Position numbers and translations under genes: made by a program. Positions 8,470-15,110 of a stretch of 19,127 nucleotides of DNA are shown here, one piece after another (position 1 is the stretch's first letter; each line of letters opens with the position of its first letter). This DNA comes from Nitrospinaceae bacterium (GTDB lineage: Bacteria > Nitrospinota > Nitrospinia > Nitrospinales > VA-1), in contig JAJDBI010000053.1 in assembly GCA_029261435.1 (NCBI GenBank), positions 1 through 19,127 on the forward strand, written 5' to 3'. A model generated the notes under the pieces. It was not told the origin of the DNA. It ran no database searches and saw nothing but the letters and a program-made list of their open reading frames with translations.

Positions 8470-8496
8470 TTACCCTATTTTCAATAGACAGGGTAA
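8470..8496. repeat. Inverted repeat upstream of the GTG-start gene
   Basis: TTACCCT at 8470-8476 and AGGGTAA at 8490-8496 are perfect complements separated by 13 bases. Inside, CTATT and AATAG can extend the stem with a four-base bulge. It lies about 30 bp before the GTG start of the 8084-8440 gene, so it could be an operator or a 5' leader hairpin. No T-tract follows on either strand. Confidence 0.45.
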
Positions 8497-8531
8497 AGCA
8501 TAAGTCGTTTAGGCTGAAAGAAAAAAGGCAT

Positions 8532-8561
8532 AAAAAAATCGGGTGTGCTTGCACACCCGAT
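8532..8561 (-). terminator. Rho-independent terminator of the HD-GYP-like gene
   Basis: On the minus strand a perfect 10-bp stem (ATCGGGTGTG / CACACCCGAT at 8538-8547 and 8552-8561), with a four-base loop, is followed by seven T's. It lies about 32 bp past the stop of the 8594-9634 gene and separates it from the small GTG-start gene. Confidence 0.93.
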
Positions 8562-8593
8562 GACTGGAGAAAATTAGTTTGTCTCCGCCAAAA

Positions 8594-9634
8594 TCAGGCA
8601 CTGGCCGCCGCTTGTTTACTTGGCGGCGGAGAACCTCCCGCTGATCGGGATGCAGAAACTTTTGCCGCAGCGGCATCCGCAAGAATTTTAATGAAATTGA
8701 CCAATATGCGCATATCAAAATGCCCTTCCATATTATTCTTCATTTCAGTCAGAGCAGCGAAAGGTGTCATGCCGGGTCGATTTGCGCGAGGTGAGGTCAA
8801 GGCCCCAAAAACATCCATGATGCCGCAGACTCTTGCGTACAGAGAAATTTTTTCCCCTTTTAATTGGAATGGGTAACCCGTGCCGTCATATTTCTCATGA
8901 TGTTCAGCGGCCATTTTCAAAATGTTCTCGCTATAACATTTCATGTCGTTGAGATCTTTCCGACCCGCAGAGGGGTGTTTGCGAATGGACTGGAACTCTT
9001 GAGGCTCCAGTTCTCCCTCTTTCATTACAATGTCGTAAGGAATGGATTTTTTACCGATGTCAAATAACATACCGCCCAAACCGATCTCGCGAATCGCTTC
9101 TGGTTTCATTTGCAGTTTGTTCGCAAGTGCCATGCAGTACAACCCGGTGTTAATGCAATGGGTGTAGGTGTGATAATCCTTTTTCGTAACTTGAAATACA
9201 TCTATGAATTCAAGCTCTCCAAGAGTCATACATTCCTGAATAATATTAACCAGATCTTCCAGGGTGCGTAAAATGCGCGAGGAGCCGATGTTCTCAAAAT
9301 ATTCCTTGATCACCTGTTCGCTCAAAAGGTAAGCGTCTTTTAAAACCTTTTTGGGAGGCTCGTTTTCCAGAGCTTTTTTCAGGTCACCAATTTTAAAATT
9401 TTTATAGTATTTAATGAGGTCGGTTTCATGGATGAAAAACTCCATGCAATCATCGGCCTCCATCATCTTTTTAATTTTTTCGTGGTTCTCAGGAGTGTAG
9501 TCTACAAATTTACGGAACAGTGGATCATCATTCTCATCGTATTCAGCCAGATAAGAAATTTCAAAACCTTGACCACAATTCTTATTTAGAAAACCACTAT
9601 TTATTTCGCGATAAAAATGAGCGATAGTATCCAT
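8594..9634 (-). CDS. HD-GYP-like protein with altered HD motif
   Basis: HD-GYP domains hydrolyse cyclic di-GMP. Residues about 1-115 form an N-terminal region I do not recognise. Residues about 150-320 match the HD-GYP fold: YHTYTHCINTGLYCMALA at 154-171, LFDIGKKSIP at 190-199, the long KEGELEPQEF stretch, HHEKYDGTGYP at 245-255, and ARVCGIMDVFGALTS at 267-281. In active members the second block reads HDIGK; here the histidine is Phe191, although Asp192 and the GYP motif remain. That histidine is a metal ligand, so activity may be reduced or altered, and a c-di-GMP sensor role is possible. The last 27 residues are Ala/Ser/Pro-rich and probably disordered. A GGGAG ribosome binding site lies about ten bases before the ATG. 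The gene is monocistronic with its own terminator. Confidence 0.85.
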   Translation of the reverse strand: MDTIAHFYREINSGFLNKNCGQGFEISYLAEYDENDDPLFRKFVDYTPENHEKIKKMMEADDCMEFFIHETDLIKYYKNFKIGDLKKALENEPPKKVLKDAYLLSEQVIKEYFENIGSSRILRTLEDLVNIIQECMTLGELEFIDVFQVTKKDYHTYTHCINTGLYCMALANKLQMKPEAIREIGLGGMLFDIGKKSIPYDIVMKEGELEPQEFQSIRKHPSAGRKDLNDMKCYSENILKMAAEHHEKYDGTGYPFQLKGEKISLYARVCGIMDVFGALTSPRANRPGMTPFAALTEMKNNMEGHFDMRILVNFIKILADAAAAKVSASRSAGGSPPPSKQAAASA

Positions 9635-10020
9635 ATCGCTTGTTCTCCCAAAATTGGTCTTTACAAAGCGTAAATCTAAAGAGCTTTGAACCCAGTATAT
9701 AATATTCCCGTTATTGATTATTTACCAATTTAATTTATAACATCCAAAAAGTCAATCATTTAACATAGAAAAAAGCTATTTTTTTAGTGGCCCGGTTTCA
9801 TTTAACCACCCTCATTTGTGGGGGGTTGTATTATTGTAAAATGATTGATTTTATTTGCATTCCGAATACTTCAGGTGGCGGTAGTGGGTAATTGTAATTA
9901 GTTTGAGTTGAGCTAATTTGCGAAAAATCACTTGGAAAAGGGTAATATATCCCCCAATAGCTTTGTTTATATGTGATATTGCGGTTGAAATTAATGGTTC
10001 TTTAGCCGGGGAGTCAAAAT
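9635..10020. other. Divergent intergenic region between HD-GYP-like gene and gpmA
   Basis: This 386-bp AT-rich stretch holds no ORF or RNA gene that I can support. It should contain promoters for both flanks. The best minus-strand candidate is listed separately. On the plus strand only weak candidates exist, for example TTGCGA at 9918-9923 with TAATAT at 9943-9948, where the spacing is too long at 19 bp. A G-rich run lies near 9818-9826. Confidence 0.4.
9727..9755 (-). promoter_or_regulatory. Candidate sigma-70 promoter for the HD-GYP-like gene
   Basis: On the minus strand TTGACT (9750-9755) and TAAATT (9727-9732) are separated by exactly 17 bp, about 93 bp before the gene start. The -35 is a five-of-six match and the -10 a four-of-six match. 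Confidence 0.45.
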
Positions 10021-10767
10021 ATGTATAAAGTAGTTCTATTAAGGCATGGTCAGAGTCAATGGAATTTGGAAAATCGGTTTACCGGCTGGACAGATGTTGA
10101 TCTGACAGAGCAGGGCAAGCAGGAGGCTGCGGCGGCAGGAAAACTTTTTCTCGATGAAGGCTATACCTTCGACATGGCCTACACCTCTGTTCTCAAGCGG
10201 GCAATTCGAACTTTATGGATTGTGCTGGATAAAATGGATTTGATGTGGATCCCGGTCACAAGGTCCTGGCATTTGAATGAGCGTCACTATGGAAACCTGC
10301 AAGGATTGGATAAAGCTGAAACAGCAGAAAAGCATGGGGCAGACCAGGTAAAAATCTGGCGCAGAAGTTATGCCACACCCCCTCCCCCCCTCCCAGATGG
10401 CGATGATCGACTGCCTTCTAAAGATTCCCGATACGCTGGAATACCCAAAGACCAGTTGCCAGCATCAGAAGCGTTAAAGCATACGGTAGACCGGTTTCTG
10501 CCTTATTGGTTCGATCAAATTGTTCCCTCTATCAAAGCTGGAAAAAATGTTTTGATCTGTGCTCACGGAAATAGCTTAAGAGCTCTGGTCAAACATCTGG
10601 ATGGTGTCAGCGAAGAAGATATTCTGGAATTGAATATTCCCACAGGTATCCCGCTGGTCTATGAACTGGACGAAAACTTAAAACCCACCAAACACTATTA
10701 TCTAGGCGATCAGGAGGCCGCTAAAAAAGCCGCCGAAGCCGTTGCCAATCAGTCTGCCCGCCACTAG
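10021..10767 (+). CDS. gpmA: 2,3-bisphosphoglycerate-dependent phosphoglycerate mutase
   Basis: GpmA interconverts 3- and 2-phosphoglycerate in glycolysis and gluconeogenesis through a phosphohistidine intermediate. The 248 residues match the family length. LLRHGQSQWN at 6-15 holds the phosphorylated His9, NRFTGWTDVDLTEQG at 18-32 follows, Arg60 is in SVLKRAIRT, LNERHYGNLQG is at 85-95, and AHGNSLRALVKHL at 181-193 holds the second catalytic His182. A poly-C-rich stretch near 10377-10393 encodes the TPPPPLP loop without breaking the frame. The Shine-Dalgarno GGGGAG lies about seven bases before the ATG. The final codons and the TAG stop fall inside the repeat described at 10761-10816. Confidence 0.96.
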   Translation: MYKVVLLRHGQSQWNLENRFTGWTDVDLTEQGKQEAAAAGKLFLDEGYTFDMAYTSVLKRAIRTLWIVLDKMDLMWIPVTRSWHLNERHYGNLQGLDKAETAEKHGADQVKIWRRSYATPPPPLPDGDDRLPSKDSRYAGIPKDQLPASEALKHTVDRFLPYWFDQIVPSIKAGKNVLICAHGNSLRALVKHLDGVSEEDILELNIPTGIPLVYELDENLKPTKHYYLGDQEAAKKAAEAVANQSARH

Positions 10768-10816
10768 GCGTGGGGCCAGCTAGCAACAATCTAGTGAGCC
10801 AAGAGAATTGTTGCTA
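10761..10816. repeat. 56-nt dispersed repeat, copy A (with 10-bp palindromic arms)
   Basis: This stretch aligns without gaps to 14992-15047; about 40 of 56 positions agree by eye, and the first 17 differ at only one. It begins with a small hairpin CCAC-TAGGC-GTGG and continues with a perfect 10-bp inverted repeat, TAGCAACAAT (10781-10790) and ATTGTTGCTA (10807-10816), with a 16-base loop. No T-run follows, so it is not a classical terminator. It overlaps the gpmA stop codon. Confidence 0.7.
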
Positions 10817-10823
10817 TTGGGAT

Positions 10824-10832
10824 TGGTATAAT
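10824..10832 (+). promoter_or_regulatory. Extended -10 promoter upstream of the membrane/winged-helix gene
   Basis: TGG-TATAAT at 10824-10832 is a perfect extended -10 element. There is no good -35, which extended -10 promoters do not need. It lies eight bases after the palindrome of the 56-nt repeat and about 51 bp before the start of the 10884 gene. Confidence 0.5.
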
Positions 10833-10883
10833 AATTAATTATCCAAAGTTGATTAAGTAAAGCAACAGCAAATAAAAATTTCT

Positions 10884-11711
10884 ATGACAGACGATCAATC
10901 AAAATCACAACCTGATAAAAAGTCTCCGCAACCAGACCCAAATGAAGTTTCTGTGTCGGTTCATTTGATAGGCTTTGCTGCAACTCTGCGAGATGTTGTT
11001 CAACGCTTGTCATCTGTTGAGGAAAAAATCGAAGTGAACCGCAATCTCCCCCTGCGAACAAATTCTATCTTCGTTGATTTGTGCAAGGTTGTGTTTGGTG
11101 GCTGGCCCGCACTAGGTTTCTTGTTCCTTTTGCTATTTTATTCGCCGCTTCGAGATGCACTTAATGCTATTCCCGATAAGGTAAAATCTGCACAAGAAAT
11201 TGGTGTGCTTGGAGTCTCATTAAAATCGACTATTAAAAATGAAGCCGCTAAACTGGGGGAGACTAGCCTGTCTGAAACAATCCCAAGGCTTTCGGGTGAT
11301 GCGCTGGAGTTTCTCTTACGAGCGCCACATAAAAGAGAGAATTTGGTAAGTTATACGCCTAACAGAAAAGATAGAGATATGTACGATGAAATCCACTTTC
11401 CCGGTCCTTCAATGGTTGCGGCAATGAGCGAGTTGGAAGATCAGGGATTGGTTGATATTGGTAATTTTGAGGAAGCATCTAGAAGTTTCTCAGGAAAAGA
11501 ATTTCGTGAAAAAATTGATGAATTCCGGAAAACACATCCGGGACGATTTGATGGCGAAACTGAAGGACAGCGTGTATCATGGAAATTGAATACGCCAACA
11601 CTAGGTACGTTAAGTATTACTAGGTTTAATTGGCAGCTAACTGACTTTGGGAAGAAAGCGGTTAGTATTATTCTTAAGGCCATCTCTGCTGAACTAAAAT
11701 CAAACCGCTAA
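10884..11711 (+). CDS. Membrane protein with winged-helix-like C-terminus, unknown function
   Basis: I do not recognise this 275-residue protein. The first 20 residues are polar and Pro/Lys/Asp-rich. Residues about 30-55 form an amphipathic, perhaps coiled, helix, and residues about 66-87 are one strong membrane segment ending in FLFLLLFYSPL. After it, SGDALEFLLRA (137-147), SMVAAMSELEDQGLVDI (176-192) and WQLTDFGKKAVSIILKAI (250-267) look like the helices and the wing/last helix of a winged-helix domain of the kind found in transcription regulators. This fold call is inference from pattern only. There is no Shine-Dalgarno before the ATG at 10884, but the frame stays open over 275 codons and a promoter-like element lies upstream. 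It sits between gpmA and the convergent recN, right after the 56-nt repeat, and may be an acquired gene. A membrane-tethered regulator or sensor is the best guess. Confidence 0.7.
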   Translation: MTDDQSKSQPDKKSPQPDPNEVSVSVHLIGFAATLRDVVQRLSSVEEKIEVNRNLPLRTNSIFVDLCKVVFGGWPALGFLFLLLFYSPLRDALNAIPDKVKSAQEIGVLGVSLKSTIKNEAAKLGETSLSETIPRLSGDALEFLLRAPHKRENLVSYTPNRKDRDMYDEIHFPGPSMVAAMSELEDQGLVDIGNFEEASRSFSGKEFREKIDEFRKTHPGRFDGETEGQRVSWKLNTPTLGTLSITRFNWQLTDFGKKAVSIILKAISAELKSNR

Positions 11712-11763
11712 TAACACACATTGAATATATTTTCGTATTTGACGGTCGCGAAGCGTTATCGCC

Positions 11764-13476
11764 CTATCGCCCTCGGTGGTTTGCCGGCTGGAGCATTTCG
11801 CGGGCGTGTTCTAAAGAAGCCTCGGTGATGGTTTCTCCACTGGACATGCGGGCTAGTTCTTCCACGCGTTCTTCGTGTTCGAGTTGACGGATGCTGGATC
11901 GAGTGCGTTTTTCTTTTATTTGTTTTTCTATGCGGAAATGAGAAGAAGCCAGCCCGGCAATTTGGGGGGAATGAGTGATACAAAAAACTTGTTTGTTCTT
12001 GGCGACTTTTTTCAATTTGATTCCTACTTTCTCTGCAACACCCCCACCGATACCCGTGTCCACTTCATCGAAGATCATTACCGGAATAGTATCCTGATCG
12101 CTCAATATAGATTTTAATGCCAGCATCACGCGAGACACTTCACCTCCAGAGGCGATTTTAACAAGAGGTCGCATTTCTTCGCCAGGATTGGGAGAAAACA
12201 AGAACTCAAGTGTGCCCAAACCAGTGGGAGTGGCTTTCATTTTTTCCTTGCGGAATAAAATAAATCCATCTGGACTCGGTGGATAATCAAACCGTACACC
12301 AAACCGGACATTGACCATACTCAGTTCTTTTAGTTCTTTTTCAATACTTTTAGTGATTTTCTTTGCGGTGGTTTCCCTTTTTTCCGCCAACTGGATGGCG
12401 AGTTTTGCAATTACCTTTTCTTGTTGTTTCAATTTCTCTTCCAGCTCTTTCATATTTTCATCATTGGAAGCCAACTGATCCAATTCTTCTGCGATTTGAT
12501 CCCGACGTGTTAAAATTTCTGCGATGTCGGCTCCATATTTTCTCTTGAGTCCGTTTATCTCGGCGAGCCGGTCTTCAATTTCTTCCAGCCGACTGGGATT
12601 GAACTCCAAAGACTGATTATAGCTTCTTAAGGATTCCACGACTTCTTCCAGTTCGTAATACGCTGAGCGAGACCGCTCAACGGTTTCGGACAGGCTGGGG
12701 TCAACATCATGAATGGCTTCTAGTTCTTTCAAAACTTGTCCGAGGTTTTCGACTATGGAACCTTGATTGTCAGTGAGAAGGGACTGACTTTTTTCCAGGC
12801 CAGCACGTATTTTTTCGGCATGCTTTAGCTTGTTACTTTCAGCTTTGATTTCTTCTTCCTCTTCTTTTGAAAGTCCGGCTTCATCGATTTCTTTGAGTTG
12901 AAAGCTTAAAAATTCTTCTTTTTGAATACGCTCCTGCTCATCCATTTTCATAGACTCCAATTTTTTGGATTGAGCCTGATACTCGGTAAAGTTTTGTAAA
13001 AACTCGTTCCGAAGATCGGTGGATTTACCATGCAAGTCTAAAAGGTCTACATGGACTTCAGGGTGGAGTAGTGTTTGATGATCGTGTTGTCCATGCAGGT
13101 CGACCAATCGATCTCCAATTTTTGCCAAAGTGGAAACGGTGACTGGACTGTCATTGAGCAAGCACCGGTTTTTACCGGAGTTGGAAACCTGCCTTTTGAC
13201 AAGAAGCTCGCCCTCTTCTATTTCAATGCCGGATTCCCGAATCAGGTCAAGAGTGGTCGGATCTATTACCTCAAAGATTCCTTCCACAAATGCAGTGGAT
13301 TCACCTGAACGAATGGAGTCCGTATCTGCCCTTCCACCAAGCAGTAGATTCAGCGCGTCAATGATGATGGATTTGCCTGCACCGGTTTCACCGGTCAGCA
13401 CGTTCAAGCCTTTTTCAAAACTGACAGCAAGGTTTTCTATAATGGCAAAATTTCGGATTCTAATTTCTTTAATCAT
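11764..13476 (-). CDS. recN: DNA repair protein RecN
   Basis: RecN is an SMC-like ATPase that acts early in double-strand-break repair. The 570-residue length is typical. The N-terminus begins MIKEIRIRNFAIIENL and carries Walker A GETGAGKS at 29-36 and the LLLGGRAD motif at about 44-51. The middle (about 150-380) is a charged coiled coil interrupted near the hinge. The C-terminal ATPase half has the ABC signature SGGEVSR at 443-449, Walker B MIFDEVDTGIGGG at 467-479 and the ITHSPQIAG switch region at 500-508. Its ATG overlaps the TGA of the upstream TPR gene (ATGA), so the two are translationally coupled. It converges with the 10884 gene over a 52-bp gap that shows no terminator. Confidence 0.97.
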   Translation of the reverse strand: MIKEIRIRNFAIIENLAVSFEKGLNVLTGETGAGKSIIIDALNLLLGGRADTDSIRSGESTAFVEGIFEVIDPTTLDLIRESGIEIEEGELLVKRQVSNSGKNRCLLNDSPVTVSTLAKIGDRLVDLHGQHDHQTLLHPEVHVDLLDLHGKSTDLRNEFLQNFTEYQAQSKKLESMKMDEQERIQKEEFLSFQLKEIDEAGLSKEEEEEIKAESNKLKHAEKIRAGLEKSQSLLTDNQGSIVENLGQVLKELEAIHDVDPSLSETVERSRSAYYELEEVVESLRSYNQSLEFNPSRLEEIEDRLAEINGLKRKYGADIAEILTRRDQIAEELDQLASNDENMKELEEKLKQQEKVIAKLAIQLAEKRETTAKKITKSIEKELKELSMVNVRFGVRFDYPPSPDGFILFRKEKMKATPTGLGTLEFLFSPNPGEEMRPLVKIASGGEVSRVMLALKSILSDQDTIPVMIFDEVDTGIGGGVAEKVGIKLKKVAKNKQVFCITHSPQIAGLASSHFRIEKQIKEKRTRSSIRQLEHEERVEELARMSSGETITEASLEHAREMLQPANHRGR

Positions 13477-14234
13477 GGGGATTCATAGGCCATTTTATTC
13501 ATCAATTCCTGGCCCTTTGTCCTGAGTTTTAGAAGGTCTTCATCGTCCGCAACATTATCGGTCAGACGCAGTAAGGTGGAAAGAGATTTTCTGGCGGCGG
13601 TGAAATTATTTTTTGAGTAATAAGCCTCGGCCAATCCAAGATGGTTTTCTGCATGGTCAGGACCCAGAAGAACCGCCTTTTTAAGATGATCTATTGCCTG
13701 GTTCGTGCTGCCACCGAGAAAAAAGGGTAACTCCAGATATAACTTGCCCAGTGCGCGGTTCGGTCCGCCATTCTGGATAGCAGGATCCAGCTCCAGCGCT
13801 TTTTTCATATCTTCTTCAAAAGGTTCTATGATTCCCAGGCTGGACCAGAGTCCTTGCATCTCCCCCTGCTTCCCCCGGCATAAAGCCCGGAAAAAATAAC
13901 TGATAGCAGAGTCTGGTTTGATTTCCAAAGCCCGACTACTATGCTGGATGCACAATTCGAATTGACGGGTGTCCTTATTTCGTTTTGCGATGGAATAATG
14001 GGAGCGAGCCAGTCGCCATTCCCACTCCATCTGGTTGGGTTCATGCGCCAGAATTTTTTGGATTTCCTCGGCGATCCGCTCAAACTCATTGAGGGTCCTG
14101 GCCTGCTGGTACTGTTTATCTATTTCGGTTTGCCCGGTGGCCTTTCCGGTTAAAACCAGCAGAAACAGGGTGAGAAAGATTATTATATGGGGTTCCTTAA
14201 AAAATCTCTTTTCCCCGAATGAAAATTCAGCCAT
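13473..14234 (-). CDS. Membrane-anchored or secreted TPR protein upstream of recN
   Basis: The 253-residue protein starts with a basic stretch, then a hydrophobic segment at about residues 16-30 (PHIIIFLTLFLLVLTG), which is a signal peptide or anchor. The rest is helical repeats. The clearest are CIQHSSRALEIKPDSAISYFF-type sequence near 90-112 and NQAIDHLKKAVLLGPDHAENHLGLAEAYY near 178-206. The segment GGPNRALGKLYLELPFFLGGS at about 155-175 resembles T-component (TatT-like) proteins of TRAP transporters, but no TRAP genes are present here, so that name is only a possibility. Its stop overlaps the recN start by four bases. The role is probably scaffolding in the periplasm or at the membrane; any link with RecN is positional only. 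Confidence 0.8.
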   Translation of the reverse strand: MAEFSFGEKRFFKEPHIIIFLTLFLLVLTGKATGQTEIDKQYQQARTLNEFERIAEEIQKILAHEPNQMEWEWRLARSHYSIAKRNKDTRQFELCIQHSSRALEIKPDSAISYFFRALCRGKQGEMQGLWSSLGIIEPFEEDMKKALELDPAIQNGGPNRALGKLYLELPFFLGGSTNQAIDHLKKAVLLGPDHAENHLGLAEAYYSKNNFTAARKSLSTLLRLTDNVADDEDLLKLRTKGQELMNKMAYESP

Positions 14235-14295
14235 GAGTCGAATAAAATAAATGGGTAGAAATACTATTAAAGGAGCTTGCCCGGCAGGTTTGCGT

Positions 14296-14301
14296 TATAA
14301 T
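14296..14301 (+). promoter_or_regulatory. Candidate -10 element for the mlaC-rimO-pfkA group
   Basis: A perfect TATAAT lies about 105 bp before the MlaC-like gene in the divergent gap. A canonical -35 at 16-18 bp is missing; TTGCCC at 14277-14282 is closer, at 13 bp. Confidence 0.35.
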
Positions 14302-14326
14302 TCAATGAACTTCAAAAAATAACCAA

Positions 14327-14351
14327 CCATTCAATATTGAAGTCTGAATGG
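14327..14351. repeat. Palindrome and inverted repeat in the mlaC upstream region
   Basis: CCATTCA (14327-14333) and TGAATGG (14345-14351) are perfect complements, and inside them TTCAATATTGAA (14330-14341) is a perfect 12-bp palindrome. The site is about 29 bp downstream of a candidate -10 and about 55 bp before the gene start, a plausible operator position. No T-run follows. Confidence 0.4.
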
Positions 14352-14405
14352 CTTTGTTTTGTTCTGTAGGGTCATCCTTAATACTAGAATGTATCATAGA
14401 CGAAT

Positions 14406-14990
14406 ATGAAAAAATTCTTAATTACTGTTCTCATTATTGTTTTGATTGCCACTCCGCTTTGGGCGGAAACTCTGGACTCTGGGCCTCAGGATTCTGTGCA
14501 ACAGCTTTTGGGGGAAATTCGTCAGATTAAGCCGGAATCTTCGGCAGACAACCGGAAGCACTCCCAATCTGCGTTGAGCTTGTTGAATGTTACCGAGATC
14601 AGCAAAAAGGCCTTGGGAAAATATTGGTCGAAACGCAGTGACACAGAGCAGGAAAAGTTTCAGACCCTGCTGGGTGAATTGTTTGTTCATGTGGCGTTCC
14701 CCAGTTCCGCGAAATTTTTTGCTGAGTTGGATCTGGTGTATGGAAAAACTAAAAAGAAAAAAACCGTTGTCGTGGTTCCCTTAACAGTGGTTCATGAAAA
14801 AGAAGGGGAAGTCGGTATCGATTTTCACCTGATCCAGACTGGAGATAAGTGGCAGGTGGTAGATGTTATTCTGGACGGAGTCAGTATGAGGAATAATTTG
14901 CGCAGTCAATTTTATAAGGTGATTAAAAAAAAGGATTTTAATGAACTGATTCGCAAAATGGATAAAAAATTAATCTCGGCAAAAAGCTAA
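14406..14990 (+). CDS. MlaC/Ttg2D-family periplasmic phospholipid-binding protein
   Basis: The 194-residue protein has a signal peptide (MKKFLITVLIIVLIATPLWA, cut before Glu21) and the MlaC/Tol_Tol_Ttg2 fold. Family features include an early helical region with VTEISKKALGKYW at about 61-73, SDTEQEKFQTLLGELF at about 77-92, and the closing strand-helix GDKWQVVDVILDGVSMRNNLRSQF at about 146-169. MlaC shuttles phospholipids between the outer membrane and the MlaFEDB ABC transporter in the inner membrane, keeping the outer leaflet asymmetric. None of the other mla genes is in this window, so it is an orphan copy here. It could also be an HpnM-like hopanoid relative. The ribosome binding site is weak. 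The 56-nt repeat copy B follows its stop. Confidence 0.88.
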   Translation: MKKFLITVLIIVLIATPLWAETLDSGPQDSVQQLLGEIRQIKPESSADNRKHSQSALSLLNVTEISKKALGKYWSKRSDTEQEKFQTLLGELFVHVAFPSSAKFFAELDLVYGKTKKKKTVVVVPLTVVHEKEGEVGIDFHLIQTGDKWQVVDVILDGVSMRNNLRSQFYKVIKKKDFNELIRKMDKKLISAKS

Positions 14991-14991
14991 C

Positions 14992-15047
14992 CCACTCGGC
15001 GTGGGGCCTGTGGGCAAGAGCCTGTTGAGTCAAAAAAATCGTTGCTA
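14992..15047. repeat. 56-nt dispersed repeat, copy B
   Basis: This is the second copy of the element at 10761-10816. It starts one base after the MlaC-gene stop, with CCCAC-TCGGC-GTGGG forming a five-pair hairpin. Its right arm ends ATCGTTGCTA and continues GCT. The extended right arm GTTGCTAGCT is the reverse complement of the left arm AGCTAGCAAC of copy A, so each copy seems to preserve a different part of a longer ancestral palindrome. In copy B itself the left arm is degraded. Confidence 0.65.
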
Positions 15048-15110
15048 GCTAGATAAAGCCAGCACTCATTATTAGCGGAGATACTTCGCAAGAAAGTTAT
15101 GGAATAGAAA

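Noticed and set aside
8349..8876. Plus-strand ORF of 175 residues
   Set aside because: It runs antisense across the GTG-start gene, the terminator and the HD-GYP-like gene, and its translation has no coherent domain.
10377..10393. C-rich homopolymer stretch in gpmA as a possible frameshift
   Set aside because: The frame continues correctly on both sides with conserved GpmA motifs, so there is no disruption.
10761..10816. Repeat copy A as an intrinsic terminator of gpmA
   Set aside because: The stem is good but there is no T-run after it, and the second copy has a degraded left arm; a repeat element explains it better.
10761..10816. Repeat copies as integron attC sites
   Set aside because: The arms end in TAGCAAC/GTTGCTA rather than the attC core pattern, and there is no integrase or cassette array in the window.
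11757..11772. Tandem TATCGCCC pair at the recN stop
   Set aside because: It is only two 8-bp units and is easily a chance or coding effect at the last recN codons; no further units were seen.
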